Source: Pediococcus pentosaceus (GTDB lineage Bacteria; Bacillota; Bacilli; Lactobacillales; Lactobacillaceae). From it: a DNA stretch of 64,000 bases. Each line of letters opens with the position of its first letter. The stretch's first letter is position 1. The position numbers and the translations under genes were made by a program. Positions 57,323-64,000 of this stretch are shown here, piece by piece. Location: contig NZ_JQBF01000004.1 in assembly GCF_001437285.1 (NCBI RefSeq), forward strand, positions 1 to 64,000, in the 5' to 3' direction. The notes under the pieces are model-generated. The model was not told where the DNA came from. It ran no database searches and saw only the letters and a program-made list of their open reading frames with translations.

Positions 57323-58525
57323 TTATTTGTTTGAAATAGCAGCGATACCAGGAAGTTCTTTACCTTCAAGGTATTCAAGTGAAGCTCCACCACCAGTTGA
57401 GATATGTGTCAATTGGTCGCCAACGCCTAATTGCTTAACAGCAGCAGTTGAGTCACCACCACCAACAATTGTTGTAGCGTCTGATAATGTACCTAAGAAC
57501 TTACCAACTTCAAGTGTACCGTTAGCATAGTTGCTCATTTCGAATACACCCATTGGTCCGTTCCATACAACAGTCTTAGCATCTTTAAGGACATCCTTAA
57601 ATTCTGCAACTGACTTAGGTCCAATATCAAGAGCCATGTAACCATCAGGAATATCGCCTTCGACAACTTTGTTAGGAACATCGTTATCAAATTTTTCAGC
57701 AACGATACTGTCTGAAGGAAGGACAATCTTGTCGCCACCCTTAGCAAGGATTTCTTTAGCAACATCAATCTTGTCAGCTTCAACAAGTGAGTTACCAATG
57801 CTCATGCCTTTAGCAGCGTAGAATGTGTATGTCATACCACCACCAATAATAACTTTGTCAGCTTTATTAAGTAAGTGATCAATTACACCAATCTTGTCAG
57901 AAACCTTTGCGCCACCTAAAATAGCAACAAATGGATGCTTAGGTTCGTCAACAGCTTCACCCAAGAACTTGATTTCTTTTTCCATAAGGAAACCAGCAGC
58001 AACTTGCTTGCCGTCAGCCTTCATTGCTTCAGCAACACCAACGTTTGAAGCGTGGGCACGGTGAGCTGTACCGAAAGCATCGTTTACGAACATGTCGCCA
58101 AGTGATGCCCAGTATTTGCCAAGTTCAGGATCGTTTTTACTTTCCTTCTTGCCATCTAAGTCTTCAAAACGTGTGTTTTCGAACAATAATACATCGCCGT
58201 CGTTCATGCCATTAACAGCATCTTCAAGTTGTGCACCGCGTGTTACAGGAACAAATGTAACTGGTTTGCCAAGAAGATCTGAAAGGCGTTGAGCAACTGG
58301 ACGAAGAGTCAATTCTTTTTTGTCTTCTTCAGTCTTGATACGACCTAAGTGAGAGAAAAGAATTGCCTTTCCACCGTTTTCGATAATGTATTTAATTGTT
58401 GGAAGAGCAGCAACGACACGGTTGTCATCACCAATCACACCATTTTTAACTGGCACGTTAAAGTCAACGCGCATCAAAACTTTCTTGTTCTTAACATCTA
58501 AATCTGAAACAGTTAATTTAGCCAA
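57323..58525 (-). CDS. pgk: Phosphoglycerate kinase
   Basis: A 400-residue two-domain kinase producing ATP from 1,3-bisphosphoglycerate. RVDFNVP, SHLGR and the hinge region are followed by [14 protein letters not shown] and [18 protein letters not shown]. The AGGAGG site is normal. A strong terminator-like hairpin separates it from gap. Confidence 0.98.
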
Positions 58526-58564
58526 GAGAATTTCCTCCTAAATCATTAATAAATTATTTTTTCT

Positions 58565-58601
58565 AAAAAAAGGGACGGAGGAAGTGACCTCCCTCCGTCC
58601 C
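58565..58601 (-). terminator. Strong hairpin terminator between gap and pgk
   Basis: GGGACGGAGG pairs with CCTCCGTCCC (10 bp, GC-rich) and TTTTTTT follows on the minus strand. It should end or sharply reduce transcription coming from cggR-gap. Confidence 0.88.
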
Positions 58602-58647
58602 TAGACCGATTAGACGGTTTGAAATCTACAATTTTTAAGAATTAATC

Positions 58648-59670
58648 TTAAAGAGTAGCAAATTTCAATAAAGTACGTACCATTTGGCAAGTGAAGCCGT
58701 ATTCGTTGTCGTACCAAGCAACAGTCTTAACTAATTGCTTGTCGCCAGCTTTAGTAACTTCTGTTTGTGTTGGGTCAAAGATTGAGCCGTATGTTGTGCC
58801 AATGATGTCACTTGATACAACTTCGTCTTCGTTCCAACCGAATGATTCGTTACCTTCTGTATGCTTCTTAATAGCAGCATTAACTTCTTCAACTGTAACG
58901 TCCTTGTCAAGGATTGAAACAAGTTCTGTCAATGAACCGTCAACAACGCTAACACGTTGTGCATGTCCTTGTAACTTACCGTTCAATTCTGGGATAACAA
59001 GACCGATAGCCTTAGCAGCACCAGTTGAGTGAGGAATTGTGTTTGCAGCAGCAGCGCGTGCAGCACGGAAGTTTCCACCACGAACAGGTCCGTCAAGAAG
59101 CATTTGTGTACTTGTGTAAGCATGAACTGTTGTCATTGTACCAATTTGTACGCCGAATTCTTCGTTTAAGAAGTAAGCCATTGGTGCAAGACAGTTAGTT
59201 GTACATGAACCAGCTGAAACGATACGGTCGTCAGCAGTTAAAACATCATCGTTTACGTTGTAAACAACAGTCTTAAGATCTGAGCCAGCAGGTGCTGAAA
59301 CCAATACACGTTTTGCACCAGCATCTAAATGAGCTTGTGATTTTTCTTTTGATGTGTAGAAACCTGTACATTCAAGTACGAAGTCAACACCGTCTTCCTT
59401 AACCCAAGGAATATCTTGAGCCTTTGGTTCAGCGTATACACGGTATTCTTTGCCGTCAACGATAATTGAGTTATCAGTTGCACTAACTTCACCAGCAAAA
59501 GTTCCATGTGTTGAATCATATTTAAGCAAGTGTGCTAATAAAGCAGGACTTGTCAAATCGTTGATAGCAACAACTTCGATGTCATTTGATTTTGCACCCA
59601 ATTCGTGGATACGACGGAATGCTAAACGACCAATACGGCCAAAACCATTAATACCAATCTTTACAGTCAT
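58648..59670 (-). CDS. gap: Glyceraldehyde-3-phosphate dehydrogenase
   Basis: A 340-residue NAD-dependent Gap[11 protein letters not shown] is the NAD motif, SCTTNCLAP carries the catalytic Cys, and [15 protein letters not shown] closes the protein. It follows cggR by 67 bases under control of the CggR operator. Confidence 0.98.
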   Translation of the reverse strand: MTVKIGINGFGRIGRLAFRRIHELGAKSNDIEVVAINDLTSPALLAHLLKYDSTHGTFAGEVSATDNSIIVDGKEYRVYAEPKAQDIPWVKEDGVDFVLECTGFYTSKEKSQAHLDAGAKRVLVSAPAGSDLKTVVYNVNDDVLTADDRIVSAGSCTTNCLAPMAYFLNEEFGVQIGTMTTVHAYTSTQMLLDGPVRGGNFRAARAAAANTIPHSTGAAKAIGLVIPELNGKLQGHAQRVSVVDGSLTELVSILDKDVTVEEVNAAIKKHTEGNESFGWNEDEVVSSDIIGTTYGSIFDPTQTEVTKAGDKQLVKTVAWYDNEYGFTCQMVRTLLKFATL

Positions 59671-59737
59671 AAGTAAGATTTCCTCCTTTAGGAATCTAAA
59701 AAAATAATTTATTTTAAAAAGTTAAGTCACAATGGCT

Positions 59738-60769
59738 TTACTTTTTTAAAATCGCGTTTGCTGCACCTTCATCAGTAATTAAAATTGTCTGATGCGGTGC
59801 GATTTTCATGTACGACTCAATAGCCTGAGCCTTGTCATGACCACTAGCCACGGCGAATACATGATTGAAATGCTGAACATCATTCAGCTGTAACCCAATT
59901 CGATGAACTTGATATAGGATGTGTCCTTCTCGATTATAGAAAGATCCAAACGCTTCCCCCACAGCCTTGGCTTTTCGAAGGTAACTTAGGATTTCTTCGT
60001 TAACTCCTCGACGTCTGGCCATATCGCCAGCTTTACCAATACCATGGATAGCAACTCCTGCGTGACTAATTAAATCCAACACAGGTTTTACAGTCGGTTC
60101 ATTTAAAAGGGGGTGGTAAGTGCTCTCACTCAATTGTTCCGGGATGTATAATGACTTGGCTTCACCTCTAGTACGCTTAGCCATCAAAGCCGCAACTGAA
60201 TTAGCTTGTTTATCAACTGATTCACCAATTCCACCACGACCCGGTACAAAGGTTAGCTTTCGATTGTTCGAAAGCTCTGGCGACAACTGCATGGCAACCG
60301 ATGCCATGGTTGAACCGCCCATTACCACTATAGTATTATTACCCTCTGGCAACAATTTTGCAAGTGCATCATTTAAAATTGTTCCGAGTTGTTTTGTGAC
60401 CGCATCTCCGTCAGCACGATCTCCCCGAACGATAAAACATCTTTCGATGTCCAAACGTTCCGCCAATAGCTTTTCTTGGCTAGTTAAGCCTAAGAATCGG
60501 TTAGCTACAGGTTCGAGACCATTCATAACGCGCCGGCCCTCATCAGAAAGCATCATTCCAGCCTGCGAACTCGTCAACAATCCTTGTGTTTTTAACACAT
60601 CAGTTTGTGATCTTAGCACGCGTTCGCTGAGATGTAGATGTTCCGATAAAACTCTTCTCCCAACCGGAGCAAGCAGATCGATTGATTTTAAGATATCAAA
60701 TCTCTGTAGAAATTCACCAATCAAACCTGGAACAACAGATTCTAATAAATCCATCTCATTATCATCCAT
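59738..60769 (-). CDS. cggR: Central glycolytic genes regulator CggR
   Basis: A 343-residue SorC/DeoR-type repressor. The N-terminal HTH reads LAPVGRRVLSEHLHLSERVLR and the sugar-phosphate domain has VVMGGSTMASVA, FVPGRGGIGE and HGIGKAGDM. It senses fructose-1,6-bisphosphate. The start is ATG 60769 after AGGAG; a longer in-frame start (60844) runs through the operator and is rejected. Confidence 0.95.
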   Translation of the reverse strand: MDDNEMDLLESVVPGLIGEFLQRFDILKSIDLLAPVGRRVLSEHLHLSERVLRSQTDVLKTQGLLTSSQAGMMLSDEGRRVMNGLEPVANRFLGLTSQEKLLAERLDIERCFIVRGDRADGDAVTKQLGTILNDALAKLLPEGNNTIVVMGGSTMASVAMQLSPELSNNRKLTFVPGRGGIGESVDKQANSVAALMAKRTRGEAKSLYIPEQLSESTYHPLLNEPTVKPVLDLISHAGVAIHGIGKAGDMARRRGVNEEILSYLRKAKAVGEAFGSFYNREGHILYQVHRIGLQLNDVQHFNHVFAVASGHDKAQAIESYMKIAPHQTILITDEGAANAILKK

Positions 60770-60786
60770 GTTATCTCCTGTTGTGG

Positions 60787-60822
60787 GACTTGTTTTGTCC
60801 AGCAGTGCCACAAAACGACCCA
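60787..60822 (-). promoter_or_regulatory. CggR operator upstream of cggR-gap
   Basis: On the minus strand: TGGGTC-N6-TGGC-N4-CTGGAC-N6-AGTC, a close match to the direct-repeat CggR operator (CGGGAC-N6-TGTC-N4-CGGGAC-N6-TGTC). It lies 18-53 bases before the cggR start. Confidence 0.82.
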
Positions 60823-60899
60823 ACAAATTAAAAATAAATGGCACACAAACTCAAGAATTAACTTTTGTTGTATACCTCACTTACGAATTAAATTATAAC

Positions 60900-60950
60900 A
60901 AGCCCCCATCTTTTTTGCAAATTTAAACTCAACTTATTTGGGGCTTTTTA
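60900..60950. terminator. Intrinsic terminator between rpoN and cggR
   Basis: AAGCCCC...GGGGCTT hairpin with a T5 run on the plus strand and an AT-rich loop. It lies just past the rpoN stop (60953). Confidence 0.55.
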
Positions 60951-60952
60951 AA

Positions 60953-62269
60953 TTAATCAAATCGCTTGCGTTTTGAAGAAGATGGAATCCCAATGGCTTC
61001 GCGGTATTTGGCGACGGTTCTCCGCGAAATCGCAATCCCACTTTCTTTTAAATTTTTCTCAATTTTCGAATCAGAAATAGGTTTTCTTTTATCCTCTTCA
61101 TCGATAATTTTTTTAATCTTTTCTTTTGCTGCATCTGCTGAAACATCACTTTCACGATTAACAGCATTACTAAAGAACGATTTCAGTTCAAACGTACCAA
61201 ATGGGGTTGCAATATATTTACCGTTAACAGCACGAGATATTGTTGATTCATGTAAATGTAATTTATTCGCGACATCTCTTAGAAGCAACGGTTTTAGCTC
61301 TTTACTTTGATTCATAAAGAATTCACTTTGCTTTTCAAAGATAATCTTTCCAACTCTGAGAATGGTATCTTCCCGTTGACTTAAACTCTTCGAAATCCAG
61401 TCGTATTCTTTCTTCTTCTCCGTGACATAAGCTTTGACCTCTTCATCAACGTTTTGAAGTTGTTCAAAATAATGTTGTGAGAAGCTGACTTTAGGACGTG
61501 AAGCCTTAGACTGTAGTAATTGAGGTTCACCATTTTCAATGCTAAAGATTAAATCTGGAATAATATAACTATGCTCTTGTTTTCCAAATCCTGCTCCGGG
61601 GTTAGGGGTTAATGTTCTGACATAATCAAAAACCGCTTGGACATCACTCAATTGAATATCATATTTTTTAGCGATTTTATCCCATTGACGATTGACTAAA
61701 TCTTCAAAAGATTCTTCCAAAATCAAATAAGCTTGTTCTGGAGAAAATGTATCATTTTCAGTTTGAAGCATTAGACACTCTTGGAGCGAGCGAGCCCCCA
61801 CGCCAGGCGGGTCCAACTGTTGGAGTAAAGTTACCGCATCGATCACGGCAATTTCATCTGCACCGGTCTTTTCAATCACTGCTTCATTGGATATTCCTAA
61901 ATACCCATTATCGTCAACATAGTCTAAAAGCAACAATACTAGGCGTCTTAATGGCGTATCTCGCATGGTTAAATGAACCTGATCTAATAAGTAGTCGAAC
62001 AATGATTGTTCCGTATCGCTAGCAATTTGGTTCATAAATGCCTCGTGTCGATCGGAATCACCTGAAATCTTACTGGTTGGCTTTTCAGCAGCCATTTCAA
62101 CCGTAATAAGTGGATTATCCATTTCTTTTTGTTTGAGAAAATCTTGAAGCTCTTCAACGTTATATTGCAACATCTGAATCGACTGTTGTAGGGTCTGCGT
62201 CATTGCTAAACGTTGGATTTGCTTTTGTTGTTGAGTTTGATTTTGACTAAATCCTTGTTTTATTGCCAT
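60953..62269 (-). CDS. rpoN: RNA polymerase sigma-54 factor RpoN
   Basis: A 438-residue sigma-54. Region I is Gln-rich (QNQTQQQKQIQRLAMTQTLQQSIQML), the core-binding and central HTH domains follow, and the RpoN box is RRTVAKYREAIGIP. The ATG at 62269 has CGGAGAAT ahead. In lactobacilli sigma-54 usually drives mannose-type PTS operons with LevR/ManR activators; none is in this window. Confidence 0.96.
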   Translation of the reverse strand: MAIKQGFSQNQTQQQKQIQRLAMTQTLQQSIQMLQYNVEELQDFLKQKEMDNPLITVEMAAEKPTSKISGDSDRHEAFMNQIASDTEQSLFDYLLDQVHLTMRDTPLRRLVLLLLDYVDDNGYLGISNEAVIEKTGADEIAVIDAVTLLQQLDPPGVGARSLQECLMLQTENDTFSPEQAYLILEESFEDLVNRQWDKIAKKYDIQLSDVQAVFDYVRTLTPNPGAGFGKQEHSYIIPDLIFSIENGEPQLLQSKASRPKVSFSQHYFEQLQNVDEEVKAYVTEKKKEYDWISKSLSQREDTILRVGKIIFEKQSEFFMNQSKELKPLLLRDVANKLHLHESTISRAVNGKYIATPFGTFELKSFFSNAVNRESDVSADAAKEKIKKIIDEEDKRKPISDSKIEKNLKESGIAISRRTVAKYREAIGIPSSSKRKRFD

Positions 62270-62289
62270 AGTAATTCTCCGCAATTATC

Positions 62290-62318
62290 TTGTTTTTTCT
62301 TCTGTCCTACTGTAAAAT
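62290..62318 (+). promoter_or_regulatory. Promoter of tRNA-Arg
   Basis: TTGTTT (62290-62295), 17-base spacer, TAAAAT (62313-62318); the tRNA begins 12 bases later. Confidence 0.6.
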
Positions 62319-62329
62319 CAAATTGTTAG

Positions 62330-62401
62330 GCGCCGTTAGTGTAATGGATAGCACGTGAGATTCCGGTTCTCAAGCTGAGGGTTCGACTCCCTCATGGCGC
62401 A
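62330..62401 (+). tRNA. tRNA-Arg (anticodon CCG)
   Basis: A 72-base cloverleaf. Acceptor GCGCCGT/ATGGCGC with discriminator A, D-stem GTGT/GCAC, anticodon stem TGAGA/TCTCA with loop TTCCGGT (CCG at 62363-62365), T-stem GAGGG/CCCTC with loop TTCGACT. CCA is not encoded. It decodes the rare CGG codon. Confidence 0.93.
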
Positions 62402-62407
62402 TTACTT

Positions 62408-62548
62408 AGCGAATTTATGCATAAATTCGCTTACAACTGCATTATATACTACTATTTATTCAATAGCTACAACCATTGTCTCCTGGTACATTAGACGCTA
62501 TATGCAATCTGGTCGAAAATTTTCTCCGGCTAGGTTGTTTTTTATTTT
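62408..62548 (+). other. Structured tRNA trailer region, possible trailer-derived RNA
   Basis: A perfect hairpin AGCGAATTTAT/ATAAATTCGCT follows the tRNA. Then ACAACC (62469-62474) pairs with GGTTGT (62533-62538) before TTTTTTATTTT, enclosing GTCT/AGAC and GAAAATTTTC stems. It could be the tRNA transcript end or a small RNA. Confidence 0.35.
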
Positions 62549-62562
62549 AAAGAGTAAAAATA

Positions 62563-62579
62563 TTTGACCTTTTTTGACC
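62563..62579 (+). promoter_or_regulatory. CtsR operator upstream of clpP
   Basis: TTTGACC-TTT-TTTGACC is an exact CtsR heptad pair (reverse complement GGTCAAA-AAA-GGTCAAA). It overlaps the -35 region of clpP, giving heat- and stress-induced expression. Confidence 0.93.
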
Positions 62580-62652
62580 AATGATATAAACTATAGCCAT
62601 GTTAGTTATTTAACAGGAAATTTTTTACGATAATAAAGGAGGTTACTAAGTT

Positions 62653-63246
62653 ATGAACTTGGTCCCAACAGTTATTGAACAATCATCACGTGGTGAACGT
62701 GCTTATGATATTTACTCACGACTATTAAAAGATCGAATCATCATGCTATCAGGTCCTATTGACGATGATTTAGCAAACTCAATCATCTCTCAACTACTCT
62801 TCCTTGATGCACAAGACTCAGAAAAGGATATTTACCTATACATCAACTCTCCTGGTGGAGTTGTTACCGCCGGTTTAGCTATTTACGATACCATGAACTT
62901 CATTAAATCTGATGTTCAAACAATCGTAATGGGAATGGCTGCTTCAATGGCCAGTGTGCTTGCTTCATCTGGTACAAAGGGTAAACGTTTTGCTCTACCT
63001 CATTCAGAAGTTATGATTCATCAACCTTCTGGTGGAGCTCAAGGTCAACAAACTGAAATTGAGATTGCTGCAGAACAAATCTTGAAGACTCGTAAAGAAT
63101 TGAATACGATTTTAGCTGAAAATTCTGGACAACCTCTTGAAAAGATTAATATTGATACTGAACGTGATAACTATCTATCAGCTCAAGACGCCGTTGAATA
63201 CGGTTTGATTGATGGTATCATGGAAAAAAATGCTAACTTAAAATAA
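62653..63246 (+). CDS. clpP: ATP-dependent Clp protease proteolytic subunit
   Basis: A 197-residue ClpP. The catalytic Ser is in [11 protein letters not shown], the His in VMIHQPSGG and the Asp in [20 protein letters not shown]. It forms the 14-mer chamber used by ClpC, ClpE or ClpX. AAAGGAGG is followed by ATG. A CtsR site controls it. Confidence 0.98.
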   Translation: MNLVPTVIEQSSRGERAYDIYSRLLKDRIIMLSGPIDDDLANSIISQLLFLDAQDSEKDIYLYINSPGGVVTAGLAIYDTMNFIKSDVQTIVMGMAASMASVLASSGTKGKRFALPHSEVMIHQPSGGAQGQQTEIEIAAEQILKTRKELNTILAENSGQPLEKINIDTERDNYLSAQDAVEYGLIDGIMEKNANLK

Positions 63247-63257
63247 TTAGTGGCATA

Positions 63258-63295
63258 AAAAAGACATCGGAAAAATTCCGATGTCTTTTTTTATT
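63258..63295. terminator. Bidirectional intrinsic terminator after clpP
   Basis: AAAAAAGACATCGGAA and TTCCGATGTCTTTTTTT pair over 14 bp between convergent clpP and the 90-aa gene. Confidence 0.92.
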
Positions 63296-63563
63296 TTCCT
63301 AGTGCACTTTTCATCATTTTGTAACGAAATTCGAAAATTTCTTCGGCAATTTGTGCTTCGCCTTCAATTTCCTCTTCGAGGGCTGAGAAATTCTTTTCAA
63401 TGTCAGCATGCGGATAGATGTATTTTTCAGGATCTTCCTCATTTTTACTTGCTAACCAATCCCAATAATTATCTTCAATAAGATAACCACTTGGCAAAAC
63501 TTTAGTAATAGTCCCCAATCTTCCATCCCAAAGTTGTACAAATTGAAACTCTGAATATTTCAT
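63291..63563 (-). CDS. Hypothetical protein (90 aa), acidic
   Basis: A 90-residue acidic soluble protein. The N-terminal half (FVQLWDGRLGTITKVLPSGYLIEDNYWDWLASK) looks like a small beta-barrel, and the C-terminal half is helical and Glu-rich (SALEEEIEGEAQIAEEIFEF). No family is recognised. The ATG at 63563 has GAAAGGATGAATG-type sequence upstream. It is convergent with clpP. Confidence 0.7.
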   Translation of the reverse strand: MKYSEFQFVQLWDGRLGTITKVLPSGYLIEDNYWDWLASKNEEDPEKYIYPHADIEKNFSALEEEIEGEAQIAEEIFEFRYKMMKSALGK

Positions 63564-63589
63564 CTTCCATTCATCCTTTCCCCATATAA

Positions 63590-63625
63590 TAAAAAGACTG
63601 TAACACAGATTGTATGTTCCAGTCT
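63590..63625 (-). terminator. Terminator after the glucosaminidase gene
   Basis: AGACTG and CAGTCT pair across a 19-base loop, followed by TTTTTA on the minus strand. Confidence 0.55.
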
Positions 63626-63647
63626 CCTATTTTAACCTAATTAAATC

Positions 63648-64000
63648 TTAAAGATGAAGGGCTTTGCTTAATCCGTCTAATTTAAAGAAACCATTACTAT
63701 TGATGCAGTTAATTATACTACCAACATAAGTGGTTGAAGTTGCGTAACCACCAGCCTTGATAGCTTTAATAGAAGCCACATAGTTAGCTGATTTTGGTGC
63801 AAATGCATTAGCGTATTGTGCACGTGATTCAAGTTTCTTAGCGTAATCTGCAATCGAATCCTTGATAGAAGCATATTTTCTAAATGAGGCATTGATGGTA
63901 ACTGTGCGACCATTGATAACCTCTTTAGTACTCTTAGTATAGGTAGCACCTTTCCAAGTGCTATCAGCCTTAATCCCAAATAAATTGTGCGCTTCTTGAG
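63648..64000 (-). CDS. Cell-wall glucosaminidase, C-terminal part (runs off window)
   Basis: 117 codons are visible on the minus strand, ending in TAA at 63650-63648. The sequence contains EAHNLFGIKADSTWKGATY, TKEVINGRTVTINASFRKY and SIKDSIADYAKKL, then IKAGGYATSTTYVGSIINCI. This is the C-terminal half of the glucosaminidase (LytG/FlgJ-type, PF01832) domain, which cleaves N-acetylglucosaminyl bonds in peptidoglycan. Here the domain is at the very C-terminus. The start, signal peptide and any wall-binding modules are outside the window. Confidence 0.85.
   Translation of the reverse strand, partial: QEAHNLFGIKADSTWKGATYTKSTKEVINGRTVTINASFRKYASIKDSIADYAKKLESRAQYANAFAPKSANYVASIKAIKAGGYATSTTYVGSIINCINSNGFFKLDGLSKALHL

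Noticed and set aside
60120-60926. 268-aa plus-strand frame opposite cggR
   Set aside because: It is a shadow frame of cggR and its operator; no ribosome site and no homologous motif.
62330-62401. tRNA-Arg as a phage attachment site in use
   Set aside because: tRNA-Arg genes are common integration sites, but no integrase or repeated tRNA 3' end is seen next to it.
63713-63979. 88-aa minus-strand Leu-rich frame at the right edge
   Set aside because: The glucosaminidase frame in the same DNA has clear domain motifs; this is its out-of-frame shadow.

Overview
The window is AT-rich chromosomal DNA of a low-GC Gram-positive lactic acid bacterium of the family Lactobacillaceae. Supporting signs are the cggR-gap-pgk-tpiA-eno glycolytic block, sigma-54 beside it, a sufCDSUB cluster, cdaA-cdaR-glmM, CtsR- and PadR-type operators, a T-box leader, oleate hydratase and phenolic acid decarboxylase. 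The genus is not certain; a Companilactobacillus-like organism would fit.

Positions 1-16,100 are an accessory region. They begin with prophage head-gene remnants (a scaffold N-terminus and a broken Mu-F-like gene) that surround a small GlsB-family membrane-protein pair on the other strand. A visibly GC-richer 3.9 kb block follows: a broken small gene, a DHA2 efflux pump, a multicopper oxidase (laccase) and a Met/His-rich mini membrane protein. It is bounded on both sides by related palindromes (1569-1642 and 5529-5579). Next come a T-box-controlled methionine synthase-like gene, an amino acid permease, a cyclase-family hydrolase and a short UvrA paralogue. The region ends in a scrap yard of an IS3 remnant, a truncated hydroxyacid dehydrogenase, an intact zinc alcohol dehydrogenase, an IS1182-like remnant and a serine recombinase remnant.

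Positions 16,100-26,950 hold stress and detoxification genes: a PfpI-like protein, a MarR regulator with a divergent ABC exporter, dipeptidase PepD, a GIY-YIG/DUF2075 fusion protein, a large membrane protein with a MucBP-like domain, and padA-padR with two PadR-type operators.

Positions 27,000-36,000 form one compact minus-strand unit, an Nramp-like transporter followed by nrdD-nrdG-sufCDSUB. It joins metal uptake, anaerobic ribonucleotide reduction and Fe-S assembly. Positions 36,000-63,600 are mostly housekeeping: HAD phosphatases, oleate hydratase, glmS, glmM-cdaR-cdaA, murB, tsaE, ung, smpB, rnr, secG, the glycolytic operon, rpoN, tRNA-Arg(CCG) and clpP. A cell-wall glucosaminidase runs off the right edge.

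The most novel signal is in the 268-base gap between a small unknown gene and glmS. On the minus strand there is a consensus promoter whose -10 is overlapped by a perfect cre site, followed about 60-90 nt later by a strong intrinsic terminator. It looks like an undescribed CcpA-controlled small RNA of about 90 nt with a CU-rich, anti-Shine-Dalgarno-like single-stranded segment. Repeated GntR/NagR-like sites at glmS and upstream of cdaA suggest an amino-sugar regulon that also reaches c-di-AMP synthesis.
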